Source: Rhynchopus sp. YZ270_cl-10
Taxonomy: Eukaryota > Euglenozoa > Diplonemea > Diplonemida > Diplonemidae
NCBI GenBank assembly: GCA_964035575.1
Contig: OZ037842.1
Span: forward strand, 620,001-684,000
Reading direction: 5' to 3'
DNA length: 64,000 bases
The translations under genes were made by a program, and so were the position numbers. Shown here piece by piece: positions 31,695 through 41,622 of this stretch (positions within the stretch are counted from its first letter, which is position 1; each line of letters starts with the position of its first letter). The notes under the pieces are model-generated. The model was not told the origin of the DNA. It ran no database searches and saw only the letters and a list, made by a program, of their open reading frames with translations.

Positions 31695-32589
31695 ACATGA
31701 AAAAAAATCAGATGGCAGTGCGGGGTAACTATTTTTCACTAATGGAAGGATGAATATACCGTGCACACATCTTTTAAAAAAAGGGGGGCTTTTAAAAGCT
31801 TTCTGGACATTCGCTCGGACTTGAAAAGGGAAGGCTTTGGGGAGAGAAAGAGAAAGGGAAAATGGTTTTCAGAAAACAGAGATTTCCTAATCAGTGACAT
31901 TTTTACAAAAAAAAAAAAAAATTACCCCCCCACCCTCCTCGACTTGCGGCCCTTTTTTTAGGCCACAAAGATTCATACAGTTTTTTGCAATCTGGAAAAA
32001 CGTGAAAAAAACAGGGAAAATCATTAGACTCATATACTTTCAGTTCACAGAATTAAAAGCATTTGAGAGGTTCAACACATGCACCCTTTCTTTGAAAATA
32101 AGATATTATTGATGCAGACACCTCCGGGTGACGTACGAGGCCAGCCCCCGGATGAAATGCCAGAAAATGACAGAAAAATTGACAGAAAAAAAAGTTGATA
32201 AATGCAAAATAGAAAAAGAAAACAAAAACAAACAAAAACAATGATCGATCGTCGTCTGATATGCAGGTTGTCTGAACCCCCAGTGGTTTCTCCCGCCCCC
32301 CCACTCCATCCCCTCCTATTCTCTCTATCTAATATTTTGCATTGTGCTGAGCATTGTAAACGAAACAAACAAAAAGGAATCGCTCGTTAAAAAAAGTTCT
32401 GTACATGGAACACTAACGTTGGGGTTTCGTGTCGTTGATTCGAATTTAAAAAAAAAAATTGCATTCGAAAATAAAAGAATAGGCGCTAGCTGTCAACAGT
32501 TATCACCCCACAAGATCGGGTGAGACGTGGACAGTCACATTTTTTGGTGTTAGCCGTGAGAGAGTGATGTGTGAAAAAAAGGAGAGAAA

Positions 32590-32719
32590 AAATGGTAGCT
32601 GATGCTAAAACGCATCTCGGCCGAGCTCATGCAAAGGGCGGGGCGTGGGTGTTAGAACGGCAGGCGGTTCACAACCGCTCGGCGAATCACGCAACCTCTT
32701 AACACCCCAGCCCTTTTTT
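32590..32719 (+). ncRNA. Candidate structured RNA with pseudoknot and T-run
   Basis: GGGTGTTA (32647-32654) pairs with TAACACCC (32700-32707). GGCGGTT (32663-32669) pairs with AACCGCT (32673-32679). GCGTG (32643-32647) can pair with CACGC (32688-32692), making a pseudoknot. TTTTTT at 32714-32719 follows, as at a polymerase III stop. GC-rich in an AT-rich setting. It is not a tRNA (no T-arm), and the GGCGAAT between the arms is only superficially like the delta-ribozyme J4/2. Confidence 0.35.
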
Positions 32720-33841
32720 GGCTAAAAAACAAAAAACTAATATGATTCTGCACAATTGCTAATTACCGTAAAATGGTAAAATGACGCTTCACATTTTGAA
32801 GGAAGCAGACCGTTGCAAATAGCACAAATTTGGGCACAGCCAGTTTTTTTTGAAACTTATTTTCGCATTTTTTTTTTTTTTTGTCAAAGATATATTCTTT
32901 ATTGTGACAGCACACCCCCCTTCACACCGCTTCTGCCTTCCTAAAATTTAACTAACCAGGATATTGTCTGATTGGGCATAACCCCCCCTAGTTAATTTTA
33001 CGAATACGCTTCCCTTATTGGTGGCAGTATTCACCCGCTTGGAAGGTGATGTTTTATTAGCAGAGAGTACTCAAAAAAATGATAAACAAAAAGTGAGAAG
33101 GGGGGAGCTGTGCTGTCTTCAGGGCGTTCGCTATCGCCATCGTTTTTCCTGAATCGTGGCGAAATGCCAAAAAACCCGAAAATTTTGCATTTTTACTAGT
33201 GCTTAAAATAGGTCAAAAAAAATTTTTCGCCGGAGAGAAGCTAGTTCGTGGGGGTGAATCCCTGGTACTGAGTGATAAAAAAAATTTTGCGATTTGCGCG
33301 TGATACCTTCCCCAGCACTAATACCAGCAAAACGATGGAGAATTTCAGCAATCCCCCCCTCACTGAGGATCTCTTTGTGCTGTTTAATCAAACAGATGTA
33401 CTAGAGAGAGGCATCTGTCATATGAGACTTCATCCTTAGTTTGATTATTTTCAATAAACTAAACCGTCTCTCTGCCTCCACCGAGGTTGAAGATAGAGTT
33501 GACACGAGTAGTGACACCTTCAGCTGACTGCAGGATTGAGGAGCGAGCGGGAGTGCTGGGGAAACTTCCTCTCACGGCAGGCGGGTTTGCGGATGATTTT
33601 GAGTACAGTGGACACCCCCTCTGCGACCCCCCCTCCGGGGGGGGTCGACAGGGTGGTGGGGAGAAATGTCTCTCTTTTTTTTTTTTCTCCCTTTTTTCTT
33701 TATTTATTTATTTATTTATACAGGGTTTCGCCCCGGTGGGGCGAAGCCCTGGGGCGAAATAAAATGTCATTTTTTCAGGAAAAGATTTTTTTAACGAAAA
33801 AAATTTTTTTTCGCCCCGGGGCGAACGCCCTGGCTGTCTTA

Positions 33842-33842
<1 letters not shown>

Positions 33843-33898
<56 letters not shown>
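33843..33898. repeat. 56-base A tract
   Basis: The longest homopolymer of the window; its length is likely uncertain in the assembly. Confidence 0.9.
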
Positions 33899-33900
<2 letters not shown>

Positions 33901-34533
33901 GTGATGCGAGAAGGAGGGGTGAGGAATGGAGATGGTGATCAAAACTGGGGATAAAAATAATTCATATACATTCTTTTCTTAGCGAAACAAAAAGAATGCA
34001 AAGAGGGTGCAAAAAATGTACCCTTTCCTAAAACTGGGGATAAAAATAAAATAAAAATGGCAGGAGAGAAAATATGATGGCCTAGAGAAAGAGAAAAAAA
34101 AGCTGAAAGTGCTAACGCCTCACCGTTCATCGGACGCATGCAATGGAAGAAAAGGTGGTCGAAAAAAAAAACTGCCCTTCTTAGTTTTTGACAGAGGGTC
34201 TGGGAGGATAAAATTGAAGGAGTTTAAAGGAAGTCTGTCCTTTTTTTTGCGAATTTGTTTTTGCGAAGCTGTGCATACACATAGCCTCTACGAAACAGAA
34301 AACACATTATCATTGCAAAAACTGCCTCAGATCTGGGGCAGTCTTTTTTTTTTAAAAAAACTTCTGGGGTGTGTTCAAAGCAGCTGTGGGTAGTTCAGTT
34401 CGTAAGAGCGGAACATTGCCCAGCTTCTGTGGTGTCTGAGGCGGTAGGCTCCAACAAAGGAAAACCACCCTCAGCACGAAAAATGCTGAAAACTCCAAAA
34501 AAAAAGGGGGGGGGCTTTTTTTGTTGATTTTTG

Positions 34534-34913
34534 CACGGCAGACTATTCAGGGGGGGCTACTTATCGTGGCTGCATTTGTGATAATTGCCTATCACAATAC
34601 ATAATACACAATACAGTACTGTATTGTGCTGTATATTATGCATTACGATGAGCAACTATCACAATACAGCCACCACTAGACTACTAGCCGTAACGACCAA
34701 TACTAAACTACAGTGGTTAAACAAAAATTCCGCCTAAGAAAAATCCCACTTAAAAGTAATTTCCGCCATCGATTTCAATTCCGCCTTTAGTTTAGGCGTA
34801 ACATTTGTTTAACCACTATAGTAGTTGTTACTGTAACAGTAGTCGGAAAACACTAGTCATTTGGACTAGTAACACTACTAGTAGTCCAAATCCCCCCTGG
34901 CTAGTCCGCCGTG
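34534..34913. mobile_element. MITE-like element with CACGGC ends
   Basis: Ends CACGGCAGACTATTCAGGGG and the reverse of CACGGCGGACTAGCCAGGGG pair at 19 of 22 bases. The interior has further palindromes of TACTGTATTGTG type. A shorter relative, inverted, lies at 53462-53634. No coding capacity. Confidence 0.7.
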
Positions 34914-35029
34914 TGAAGTCTAAGAGGGGGGAAAGGGAGGTGGAAAAATAATGATGATCGATGGTCGTAACTCCGTCAAATGCTGCAAAAATTGAGCATT
35001 CCTGATATATTTGATATAAAACCGTTTTC

Positions 35030-35085
35030 CTTTGAAAACTATGTTATTGTGTTGACACCCAAGGATGCGCTCCAATAATTGGTTG
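35030..35085 (-). repeat. Family E hairpin, degraded
   Basis: GAAAACTATGTTATTGTG and AAGGATGCGCTCCAATAA parallel the other E copies, but the outer stem is interrupted. Confidence 0.4.
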
Positions 35086-35458
35086 TCTTTTTTTTTTTTT
35101 TTTTTTTGATGATCTGTTTTTTTTTTTTTAGTGCTGTCATACAGACAGGTCTTTGCTATCAGTTTTATAAAAGTTGGTCTTTGGTTTGAACCTGACCCTT
35201 AGACGAAGTTACGTAGAAAGAAAAAAGAAAAGAGAAAAAAGAAAAAAAGAAAAAAGAAAAGAAAAAGCATCGCAGCAAACCCACTTCGAATCACTCTTTT
35301 GAGGACAGGGGGAAGAAAAAAAAATAAAAGGTAGTCACCAGCGAGTGAGCTATTGATAAAAAATGATGCACATTAGTCGTGTGCTGAGAGTGGTGTGTGG
35401 CGATACACTGCATTTTGGTTGATTTTTTTCTTTTTTTCTTTTACTTTTTTTGATAACT

Positions 35459-35566
35459 CCACCTGATTTTTACCCCGCGTATAGGCGCGTGAAGGCCCGT
35501 ATAGGCCAAATCCCACCCATTTTTCCCAGCCTTTACGCGCCTCTACGCGGGGTAAAAACCAGGTGG
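35459..35566. mobile_element. 108-bp foldback element
   Basis: CCACCTG, TTTTTACCCCGCGTA and AGGCGCGT on the left mirror ACGCGCCT, TACGCGGGGTAAAAA and CAGGTGG on the right with a few mismatches. Confidence 0.65.
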
Positions 35567-35639
35567 TAACTGGTTGCACTACGACATCCTAGGATGTGTT
35601 TCACATGGTATGCTTATTTTTGAATGAAAAATAAAAAAA

Positions 35640-35680
35640 ACTTGGTTGTATTAGTGGATCCGAGGATGCACTCCACTATT
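35640..35680 (-). repeat. Family E hairpin, best-paired copy
   Basis: ACTTGGTTGTAT, then TAGTGGA pairing with TCCACTA over seven bases around TCCGAGGATGCAC. Confidence 0.65.
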
Positions 35681-35884
35681 TTTTTTTTGTGGGGGATAAA
35701 AGTTGATTTGTTGCAGATGAACCAAAAGTTCATTTTTTTTTTTCTTTTTGTAGATGCAACAAAATGACAAAGAAAAAAACCCAACAAACGATGACAAAAA
35801 ATAGAATGAAACAAAAAAAAACAAAAATCTCAAAAAGAGGGAAAGAGCAGAAAATAGTGATAGCAAAGGGCATGAGGTAATGAT

Positions 35885-35996
35885 GGCAGTATTGTGATGG
35901 GAGCGCCCATTGGAATACGCAAAATACATCAAAATACATGATGCATGTTGATGTATTTTGGGTATTCCAATGGGCGCTCCCATCACAATACTGCCA
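35885..35996. mobile_element. 112-bp near-perfect palindrome
   Basis: GGCAGTATTGTGATGGGAGC on the left is mirrored by GCTCCCATCACAATACTGCC on the right, with a short loop near ATGATGCATG. Very few mismatches, so recently formed or under repair. Confidence 0.7.
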
Positions 35997-36185
35997 CCAC
36001 AAGCATGAGAGGGGGTAATACATTTATGGACTCAGGGAAAACATGGAGTCAAAAATTGAAGAAAAAAAGATTTTGCGCTGCCAAACGATAGCCTATGTTG
36101 GATGAGTGTCTTCTCTTTTTCATTGAAAAAATTGAAAACCTTGAAAAAAAAAAAAAAAAAAAACGAGTCGCCTCGCTTTTTCTCA

Positions 36186-36868
36186 TGCACCATGGACTCG
36201 TAATGACATTACGTGACGAGGGACGAGGGAAATTACGTGGGAAATTACGCGCGCAATGACGTCGTCACGACGCGGGCACCCCCTCGTAATGACGACGTCA
36301 TGACGTGAGGTTTCCCTCGTTACGACGACGGCATTACGACGTCATGACGAGGGGTGCCCTCGTAATTACGAGGGCACCCCTCGTAATTACGAGGGGTGCT
36401 CCCGTGGTCATTGTCTGGCTATTGCCTCCCAGGGAAAGGGACTCTCGAATTTTTTTTTTGGCCCCTATATAGGGCTAATTTCGACGATTTGAGGCCATTA
36501 AAAGCAAAATTTGGCACTTTTAAGCATCTGTGGGGGTCTAATGACCGTATTTTGGCTGAAATTTGACTTGACATTTTTTTTCACCATTTGGTCAATCTGA
36601 GGTTTTCTTTGGATTTTTTGGGCCACTTTATGACCTACCACGCCCGATTTTTGAAAAAAAAATTTTTTTTTATTGGTCAAAAATCGCCTTGTCGTGGGTG
36701 CCCACGTCATGACGACGTCGTGACGTGGTAATTACGAGGGGGTGCCCTCGTAATTACCTCGTCATGACGAGGGCACCCCCTCGTAATTACGAGGGGGTGC
36801 CCTCGTCAAGGCACTCGTAATTACCTCGTCATGACGCGCGTAATGTCATTACGAGTCCATGGTGTGCA
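36186..36868. mobile_element. 683-bp TIR element with nested GAGGGGGTGC palindromes
   Basis: TGCACCATGGACTCGTAATG starts it and the inverted copy CATTACGAGTCCATGGTG ends it; the match runs over 25 bases. Next to each end are repeated TCGTAATTACGA and GACGTCGTGACG palindromes. The core (about 36410-36690) reappears at 54739-55110. No protein is visible. Confidence 0.7.
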
Positions 36869-37467
36869 CCGTGCATTACTATTGTAGCCTCACAAAGCCA
36901 ACAAAACAAAAAAAAAAGCATACAAAGCACAAAGCGCAATTATTTTAAACCCAGACAAAAAAAAAAAAACTGGGGTTTTGCGCAACGTACAGACATACCT
37001 CAGGAGAGGACCAAAAAAACTAGGAAGTTGGTTGGCCCAACAGTGTTACACGGCACACATTCTGACAGCCAGCAACCATTTACTGCAACAGTGTTTTTTT
37101 GCAGTCTCCAGCGCCTCTGACCGAACCCACATACGATGCCAGCCATCCGGATGAAAGCACAAAAAAAAAGAAAGAAAAAATGGAACAAATTATGAAAGTA
37201 GTGCGAAAGGCACAGAAGAACTCGGGTACAAAAAAAAGAGACATTTTCAAAAATTGGGAAGGTTTTTTTTTTAGGCAACCCTTGAAGATTACCGTATCGC
37301 CTCACAGACGTTTCTTGTTTTGACAAAATTACTTTTTGTTAAAAAAAAGTCAAGTAGATACAAGTACAAAATAGACGCACTACTGTCTGGAAGAGCTTTG
37401 AACGGGGGAGGGTTTGTGGTAGTGAAAGAAGAATAGATCTCACGAACCCATTTTTTAAAACAAAAAA

Positions 37468-37825
37468 TTTTTGAGGTGATCCAGTCTCACGCTTTTTCAC
37501 ACATTTTCACTTGGTTTCACACATTTTCACACATTTTCACATGGTTTCACACATTTTCACATGGTTTCACGGTGTGAAAAAGTGTGTACGAAAGTGAAAA
37601 AAAAACTGCTTCACGCACTCTGAGTGGATTCCTCCAGAAAAAAAACTTGGTGTTTTCACATGGTTTCACACATTTTCACTTGGTTTCACATATTTTCACT
37701 TGGTTTCACATGTTTTCACTTGATTTCACACATTTTCACCTTGGTTTCACACGTTTTCACTTGTTTTCACACATTTTCACGGTGTGAAAAAGTGTGGAAA
37801 AGTGTGCGCTGGATCACCTCAAAAA
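37468..37825. mobile_element. TIR element filled with a TTTCACACATTTTCAC repeat
   Basis: A 17-bp perfect inverted repeat, TTTTTGAGGTGATCCAG, bounds 358 bp. The inside is two runs (about 37490-37580 and 37654-37795) of a 16 to 20 bp unit ending TTTTCAC. The periodic peptide FTHFHLVSHIFTW seen in translation is a by-product of the repeat. Confidence 0.7.
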
Positions 37826-37842
37826 AAAACTAAAAAAAACAT

Positions 37843-37870
37843 GATGAATGTGTCTCTCTCGCACACATCT
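37843..37870 (-). repeat. Family B hairpin
   Basis: GATG, TGTGT and CACACATC form the stem; the tip is CTCTCTCG rather than CTCTCGT. Confidence 0.5.
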
Positions 37871-38676
37871 CTATCAAAAAGGGTTGGAAAATGACCTTCT
37901 TCCTCTTTCCTTCAAACCTTTGGGGAAAAAACCCCCCGTTTTCTTTTAAAAAAAAAATGTCCCTCTTTTTCCCTGGCACTTCGTCTTGGTCCTTGTACAC
38001 TGCCAATGGGCATGGGCTCTTTTTGGTTTTTCTTTCATTTAACGATATTCGATGGAAATCCGTTGTAGGTTAAAAAAAGGGCAGGGGAGAAAAAAAAAGT
38101 GAACGAGAAGCGTTGTGCACCACAAAACGCCGTTATATCATAAATGGGAGGGAGGGAAATGACCGAACGGGAGTTCGGGAAAAAAGGAAAAAAAAAAAGA
38201 ACAAAAAAAAAAAAAAAAACGAAAGACGTGGTAGTAAAAGGTGCAAACGCCCCACAGGGCATTGGGAACCTTTCCCCCAAGAAAATGTTGTTGAGATAAA
38301 CGTCATCCTTCTTTCTCGAAATTTTTGAAAAGAGAGAAAGAGAGTACGTGAAGTCCTTTTACAGTAACACAACAGACATCATATGTTTTAAACATTTTCT
38401 CTCTTCAAAAAAATAAACGAAAAAAATAAAGCAAAAAACTTCACCGTGATAAATCATAAAAAGAAACGAACATAAAATAAAACATCATACAATAACAAAA
38501 CACCCCAAAATATGGCACTGATTATTCTTTTGTTTTCTCTGTATTTTTTTTCTTATTAAAACCTCCCCAATCCCCCCTCCCCCCCAACCCCCCCTTATTC
38601 TTTCTGATCGAACCAAAAAAACCTCTTTCTTTCTCCTCGGAGGGTATTCCCCGGGGTGTGGTCAAAAAAAAAAAGT

Positions 38677-38726
38677 GAAGTTGATAGTGCAAACGCCTCT
38701 GGGACGCAGGCACTACTGACACTCCG
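38677..38726. repeat. Family F element, left part only
   Basis: GAAGTTGATAGTGCAAACGC, GCCT / AGGC around TGGGACG, then CACTCCG; the T-arm-like right half is missing. Confidence 0.55.
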
Positions 38727-38804
38727 AAAAAAAAAATAAAACAATTTCCTTTTAATTCTCCTCTTTTCTTGGCACACACATGCCTTTTTATGTATTTATT
38801 TTTT

Positions 38805-39308
38805 TTACATAAAAGAGGGCACCTTTTTTGCATCTTCGACACCTTGGAGGAATATATCGTATTCGGAAACCTCGACAAAGATATCCCAGTGGAGTGCGTT
38901 GAGGAAGTCTTCTTCGAGACGGTTTGCGAGGGCGATGTCGATGCCCCAGATCATTGCGTAGTATGAGTTTGAATAGAAGGTATCTTCACGAACCTTTACT
39001 GCAACCAAGGTAGAGGCGAATAGAGCACGAAAGAAGTTGTCCCGGTTAACAGTCTGGTGTGTCCTGCAGGCCCACCTCTGCATCAAAATAACAGCCGTCA
39101 CAACAGTCTCATACGTGCATTTCAGGTACGTACACAACCGTTCGATAAACTCATGAATCTGGATCTTTGTCCGCAAATAGTACGGGCTATCAGAGCATAC
39201 GTGTCCTGGTTCTGTCTCTTCCTCTTCTTCGATACAGACAAATTCGCAGACCCGTGTCAAATTTGCCATGTCATGAGGCCCCATCTCCATTGCCATCACT
39301 GTCGCCAT
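38805..39308 (-). CDS. PHO80-like (P/U-type) cyclin
   Basis: 167 residues in one exon, ending TAA at 38805-38807. After an acidic N-terminus (EEEEETE, 27-33) come the cyclin-box helices: FIERLCTYLKCTYETVVTAV (54-73), an LMQRW helix, NRDNFFRALFASTLVAVKVR (88-107) and the hallmark YSNSYYAMIWGIDIALANRL (112-131), then FLNALHWDIFVEVSEYDIF. The Y-x-N-x-x-Y-x-x-x-x-G-I-x-x-x-x-x-N-x-L-E pattern is that of PHO80-type cyclins, which activate PHO85/CDK5-like kinases in nutrient and cell-cycle control and are found in fungi, plants and trypanosomatids. It is short for a cyclin but spans the single cyclin box. A pyrimidine-rich stretch just upstream of the ATG would suit a splice acceptor. Several N-terminal Met residues make the exact start uncertain. 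Confidence 0.85.
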   Translation of the reverse strand: MATVMAMEMGPHDMANLTRVCEFVCIEEEEETEPGHVCSDSPYYLRTKIQIHEFIERLCTYLKCTYETVVTAVILMQRWACRTHQTVNRDNFFRALFASTLVAVKVREDTFYSNSYYAMIWGIDIALANRLEEDFLNALHWDIFVEVSEYDIFLQGVEDAKKVPSFM

Positions 39309-39826
39309 TTTGTGGCGAGAAAGAAGGGAAAAAGAAAAAGAGGGAAAATCTACTGCTCTTCAAAAGAACAGACCCGTAGCTATTGTTACGACAATAGTGT
39401 AGGGCTTCTTAAAAGGGGTGGGACGGGGAATAGGAAGGGGTATATTCTAATATAACAAAGTGTTGTGTATCGAAAGGTGGAGCAAAAAAAGGGAAGGGAA
39501 GGGAAGGGAAGGGGGGTTTTTTGCTCGGTTCTCTGTTTTTTGGGGTGTTTTGCGTTGGAAATAGATAAGAGCTTGACAGGAATTTCACCTCCACCTTCGG
39601 GGTGGCTGCATTCCCTCACATTCGTGTGGAGTGCTCCATCCTATTTTCCAAAAACGTACAAAGGAATGTCACCTCCACGGGAACGGCTGAACGCAACAGC
39701 AGAACTATTTCTGAGAAAAGGATTGTAGTGTGTGGTTATGTGTTTTTTTAAGTTTCGACGACGTATCATGAGGAACCGCTAAATTTTTCCTTCCACAAGA
39801 ACCCCTTACAGAGAGAATACACAGCG

Positions 39827-39901
39827 AAGTTGATAGTGCAAAACGCCTCTGGGACTCAGGCACTGAGCACTCCGGTTTATCGAACCCCCGGAGTTGTTGC
39901 A
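39827..39901. repeat. Family F element, full-length copy
   Basis: AGTTGATAGTGCAAAACGCC, GCCT / AGGC, GCACT, then CTCCGG and CCGGAG closing a GTTTATCGAACC loop. Best-paired member of the family. Confidence 0.65.
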
Positions 39902-40306
39902 TTTTGGGAGTTAACTACAGGGGAAACTGTATAAAATCTGCTGGCTTTGTGGAAATCAAGCTTTTATCAAAAAGCTCATTAAATCCCCCCCCCACTTTTT
40001 TTTGTTTATTGTAACATACGTTCCTGCTATCCCAAATGTTGTTATATACCAGCCATATCTCAAAGGAAAAGAAAGGTGAAAAAGGGCACTCCTGGGTCGC
40101 ATTTTTTTCCCATCCTCCAAAAAAGCTGTTTGTGCAGGGGGGGGAAAGGCATTTTGTTCATATCTGTTGTCAAATGAACGAAGAAAAATCCCCACAAAAA
40201 AATAGAAAAAGAGGAAATGAAATTCATATGGGGAGAGGGAAGGTATTGACGCAACTTCTCCACCCCCCTCGGAGGAAATCACAATTATCCTGTTGAATTT
40301 TGATTT

Positions 40307-40342
40307 GAAATACAAAGCCATCTCGTGGATAGTGAGTACCTC
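40307..40342 (-). repeat. Family C hairpin, variant
   Basis: GAAATACAAAGCCATCTCGTGG: here CCA and TGG close the tip, a pairing absent from the other C copies. Confidence 0.5.
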
Positions 40343-40750
40343 AAGCAAACCGGCAGGATGAAATGTGCATCACACCAGGCGGGGAAGGTTTTTGGACAAA
40401 TCTGGTCGGGAATCTTCTTTCTTCTTACCCAGGATGTTCCGGGTCAAAACCCCCAGCCTCACTTTGAATCAAATCCTTGAACATTAAATGCAAAGTACGT
40501 TGGCACCTTTTGAGTATCAACCTAGACCCCCTATCCCCTATGAAAAACGTAATCGGGCGAATATCCGTTTTTCTTAAAATTTCAATACCATTTTTACCTG
40601 TTACTGCTATACAGTACCTTTTGGAAGGAACCGGAAAAACGCAGGAAAAGGGCAGAGAAAAAAAAAGAGAACAGGGAAGAAAAGGTATTAACCACAAATG
40701 AATACATTCTGGAAGCAATCTGTATATTTATTTTTTCTCTTTTTTCTCTT

Positions 40751-40796
40751 GAAAACTTGGTTGTTTTAGTGCACCCGAAGATGAACTCCACTATAC
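40751..40796 (-). repeat. Family E hairpin
   Basis: GAAAACTTGGTTGTTTTAGTG and GATGAACTCCACTAT; TAGTG / CACTA close it. Confidence 0.6.
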
Positions 40797-40960
40797 ACGC
40801 GTCTAAGTGTTTTTTTTTTTTTTTGTTTTTTTTGTCTTTTTGTGAGCGAATCTGAAGGACAAAATCTATTGTCACCGAGATGTTAAAGTTTTTATTAAAA
40901 AAATTGACAGCTTTTTTGTGTGGACACCACCTATGTGAAACTCCACGCATTTTTTTTTTT

Positions 40961-41000
40961 AAAGTTGGTAGACATCCGAGGATGAGCTCCACTCTACTGG
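40961..41000 (-). repeat. Family E hairpin, partial
   Basis: AAAGTTGGTAG, CATCCGAGGATGAGCTCCACT. The inner CATCC / GGATG is paired; the outer stem is lost. Confidence 0.5.
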
Positions 41001-41311
41001 AAGCATTCTGTATAATTATTCTTTTTCATAAAAGTCCCCCACCCACCCCCCCACAACTCTTCCCAACCCCCTCCAAAGAAAAACAAAAGCGTTTACTTTC
41101 TTTACGTTCCCACCTATTTGCAACGCATTCCTGCTACGTATGGGTTTTTTGCGGTAAAAAAAAATCACATAACAAAAACGCCCCTTTTCTCGTTACCCAG
41201 ACATTTTTTTTTCGTCGTCATTTTTCTCTTTTACGAGTAAAATATCTATCTCTTTACCTCTCAGGCTTAGTCCTAAATATTGGAAATTTTCCATATTTTT
41301 TTTTGTAGTTT

Positions 41312-41353
41312 TGACAATCCCCTGTCCAAGGACGGGTTCTGTACACAAAGTCG
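41312..41353 (-). repeat. Family D hairpin
   Basis: TGACAATC, inner arm CCTGTCC-AA-GGACGGG, TTCTGTACACAAAGTCG. The inner stem differs in every base from the copy at 41451. Confidence 0.6.
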
Positions 41354-41450
41354 CCCGAATTTTTTTTAAAAAAAATCCAGGAAAGAGAGAAAAACAGGCA
41401 CTTCAGGAATAAGTCTGCCCCCCTCTCGCCCGACCCTTTTTTTGTTGTAT

Positions 41451-41490
41451 CGACAATCACCTACCGAGGTAGGTTATGTACACAATGTCG
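41451..41490 (-). repeat. Family D hairpin, best-paired copy
   Basis: CGACA and TGTCG close it; ACCTAC-CGAG-GTAGGT is a perfect inner stem; GTACACAA is shared with other copies. Confidence 0.65.
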
Positions 41491-41622
41491 CCTGAAGGCT
41501 TTGTACCTTTTTTTTTTGCCAACACGAATCCCCCCCCCTACCCCAACTATACAAAACATAGTCACCCATTTTGTTTTTTTTTATTTTTGTGACGTTTTCT
41601 TCAAAACTTCAATATTTCCACC

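Larger units (their letters stand above)
27038..38804. other. Long gene-poor spacer rich in palindromes and hairpins
   Basis: No supported gene in about 11.8 kb. It holds families A, B, C, D, E, G and I, several terminal-inverted-repeat elements and homopolymer runs. A minus-strand coding-like patch at about 33461-33610 ends in a stop after residues SIFNLGGGRETV and may be a gene fragment. Palindromes include CACGGTAT / ATACCGTG ends at about 30959-31066 and a GGGGCGAA palindrome at about 33722-33835. Confidence 0.5.
39309..41622. other. Spacer between cyclin and coiled-coil gene
   Basis: No supported gene in 2.3 kb. It holds a GGGAA microsatellite near 39489-39512, one F element, one C hairpin, two E hairpins and two D hairpins. 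A minus-strand patch at about 40425-40620 reads through without stops (residues such as KTDIRPITFFIGDRGSRLIL) but nothing is recognisable. Confidence 0.5.

Noticed and set aside
32640-32700. Delta-ribozyme-like GGCGAAT next to a P2-like GCGTG/CACGC pairing
   Set aside because: The segments needed for P1 and P3 do not fit in the 14 bases available; kept only as a generic structured RNA candidate.
34382-34450. tRNA-like start with GTAGTTCAGTTCGTAAGAGC
   Set aside because: The D-arm match is good, but no proper anticodon stem and no T-arm follow. At most a tRNA relic.
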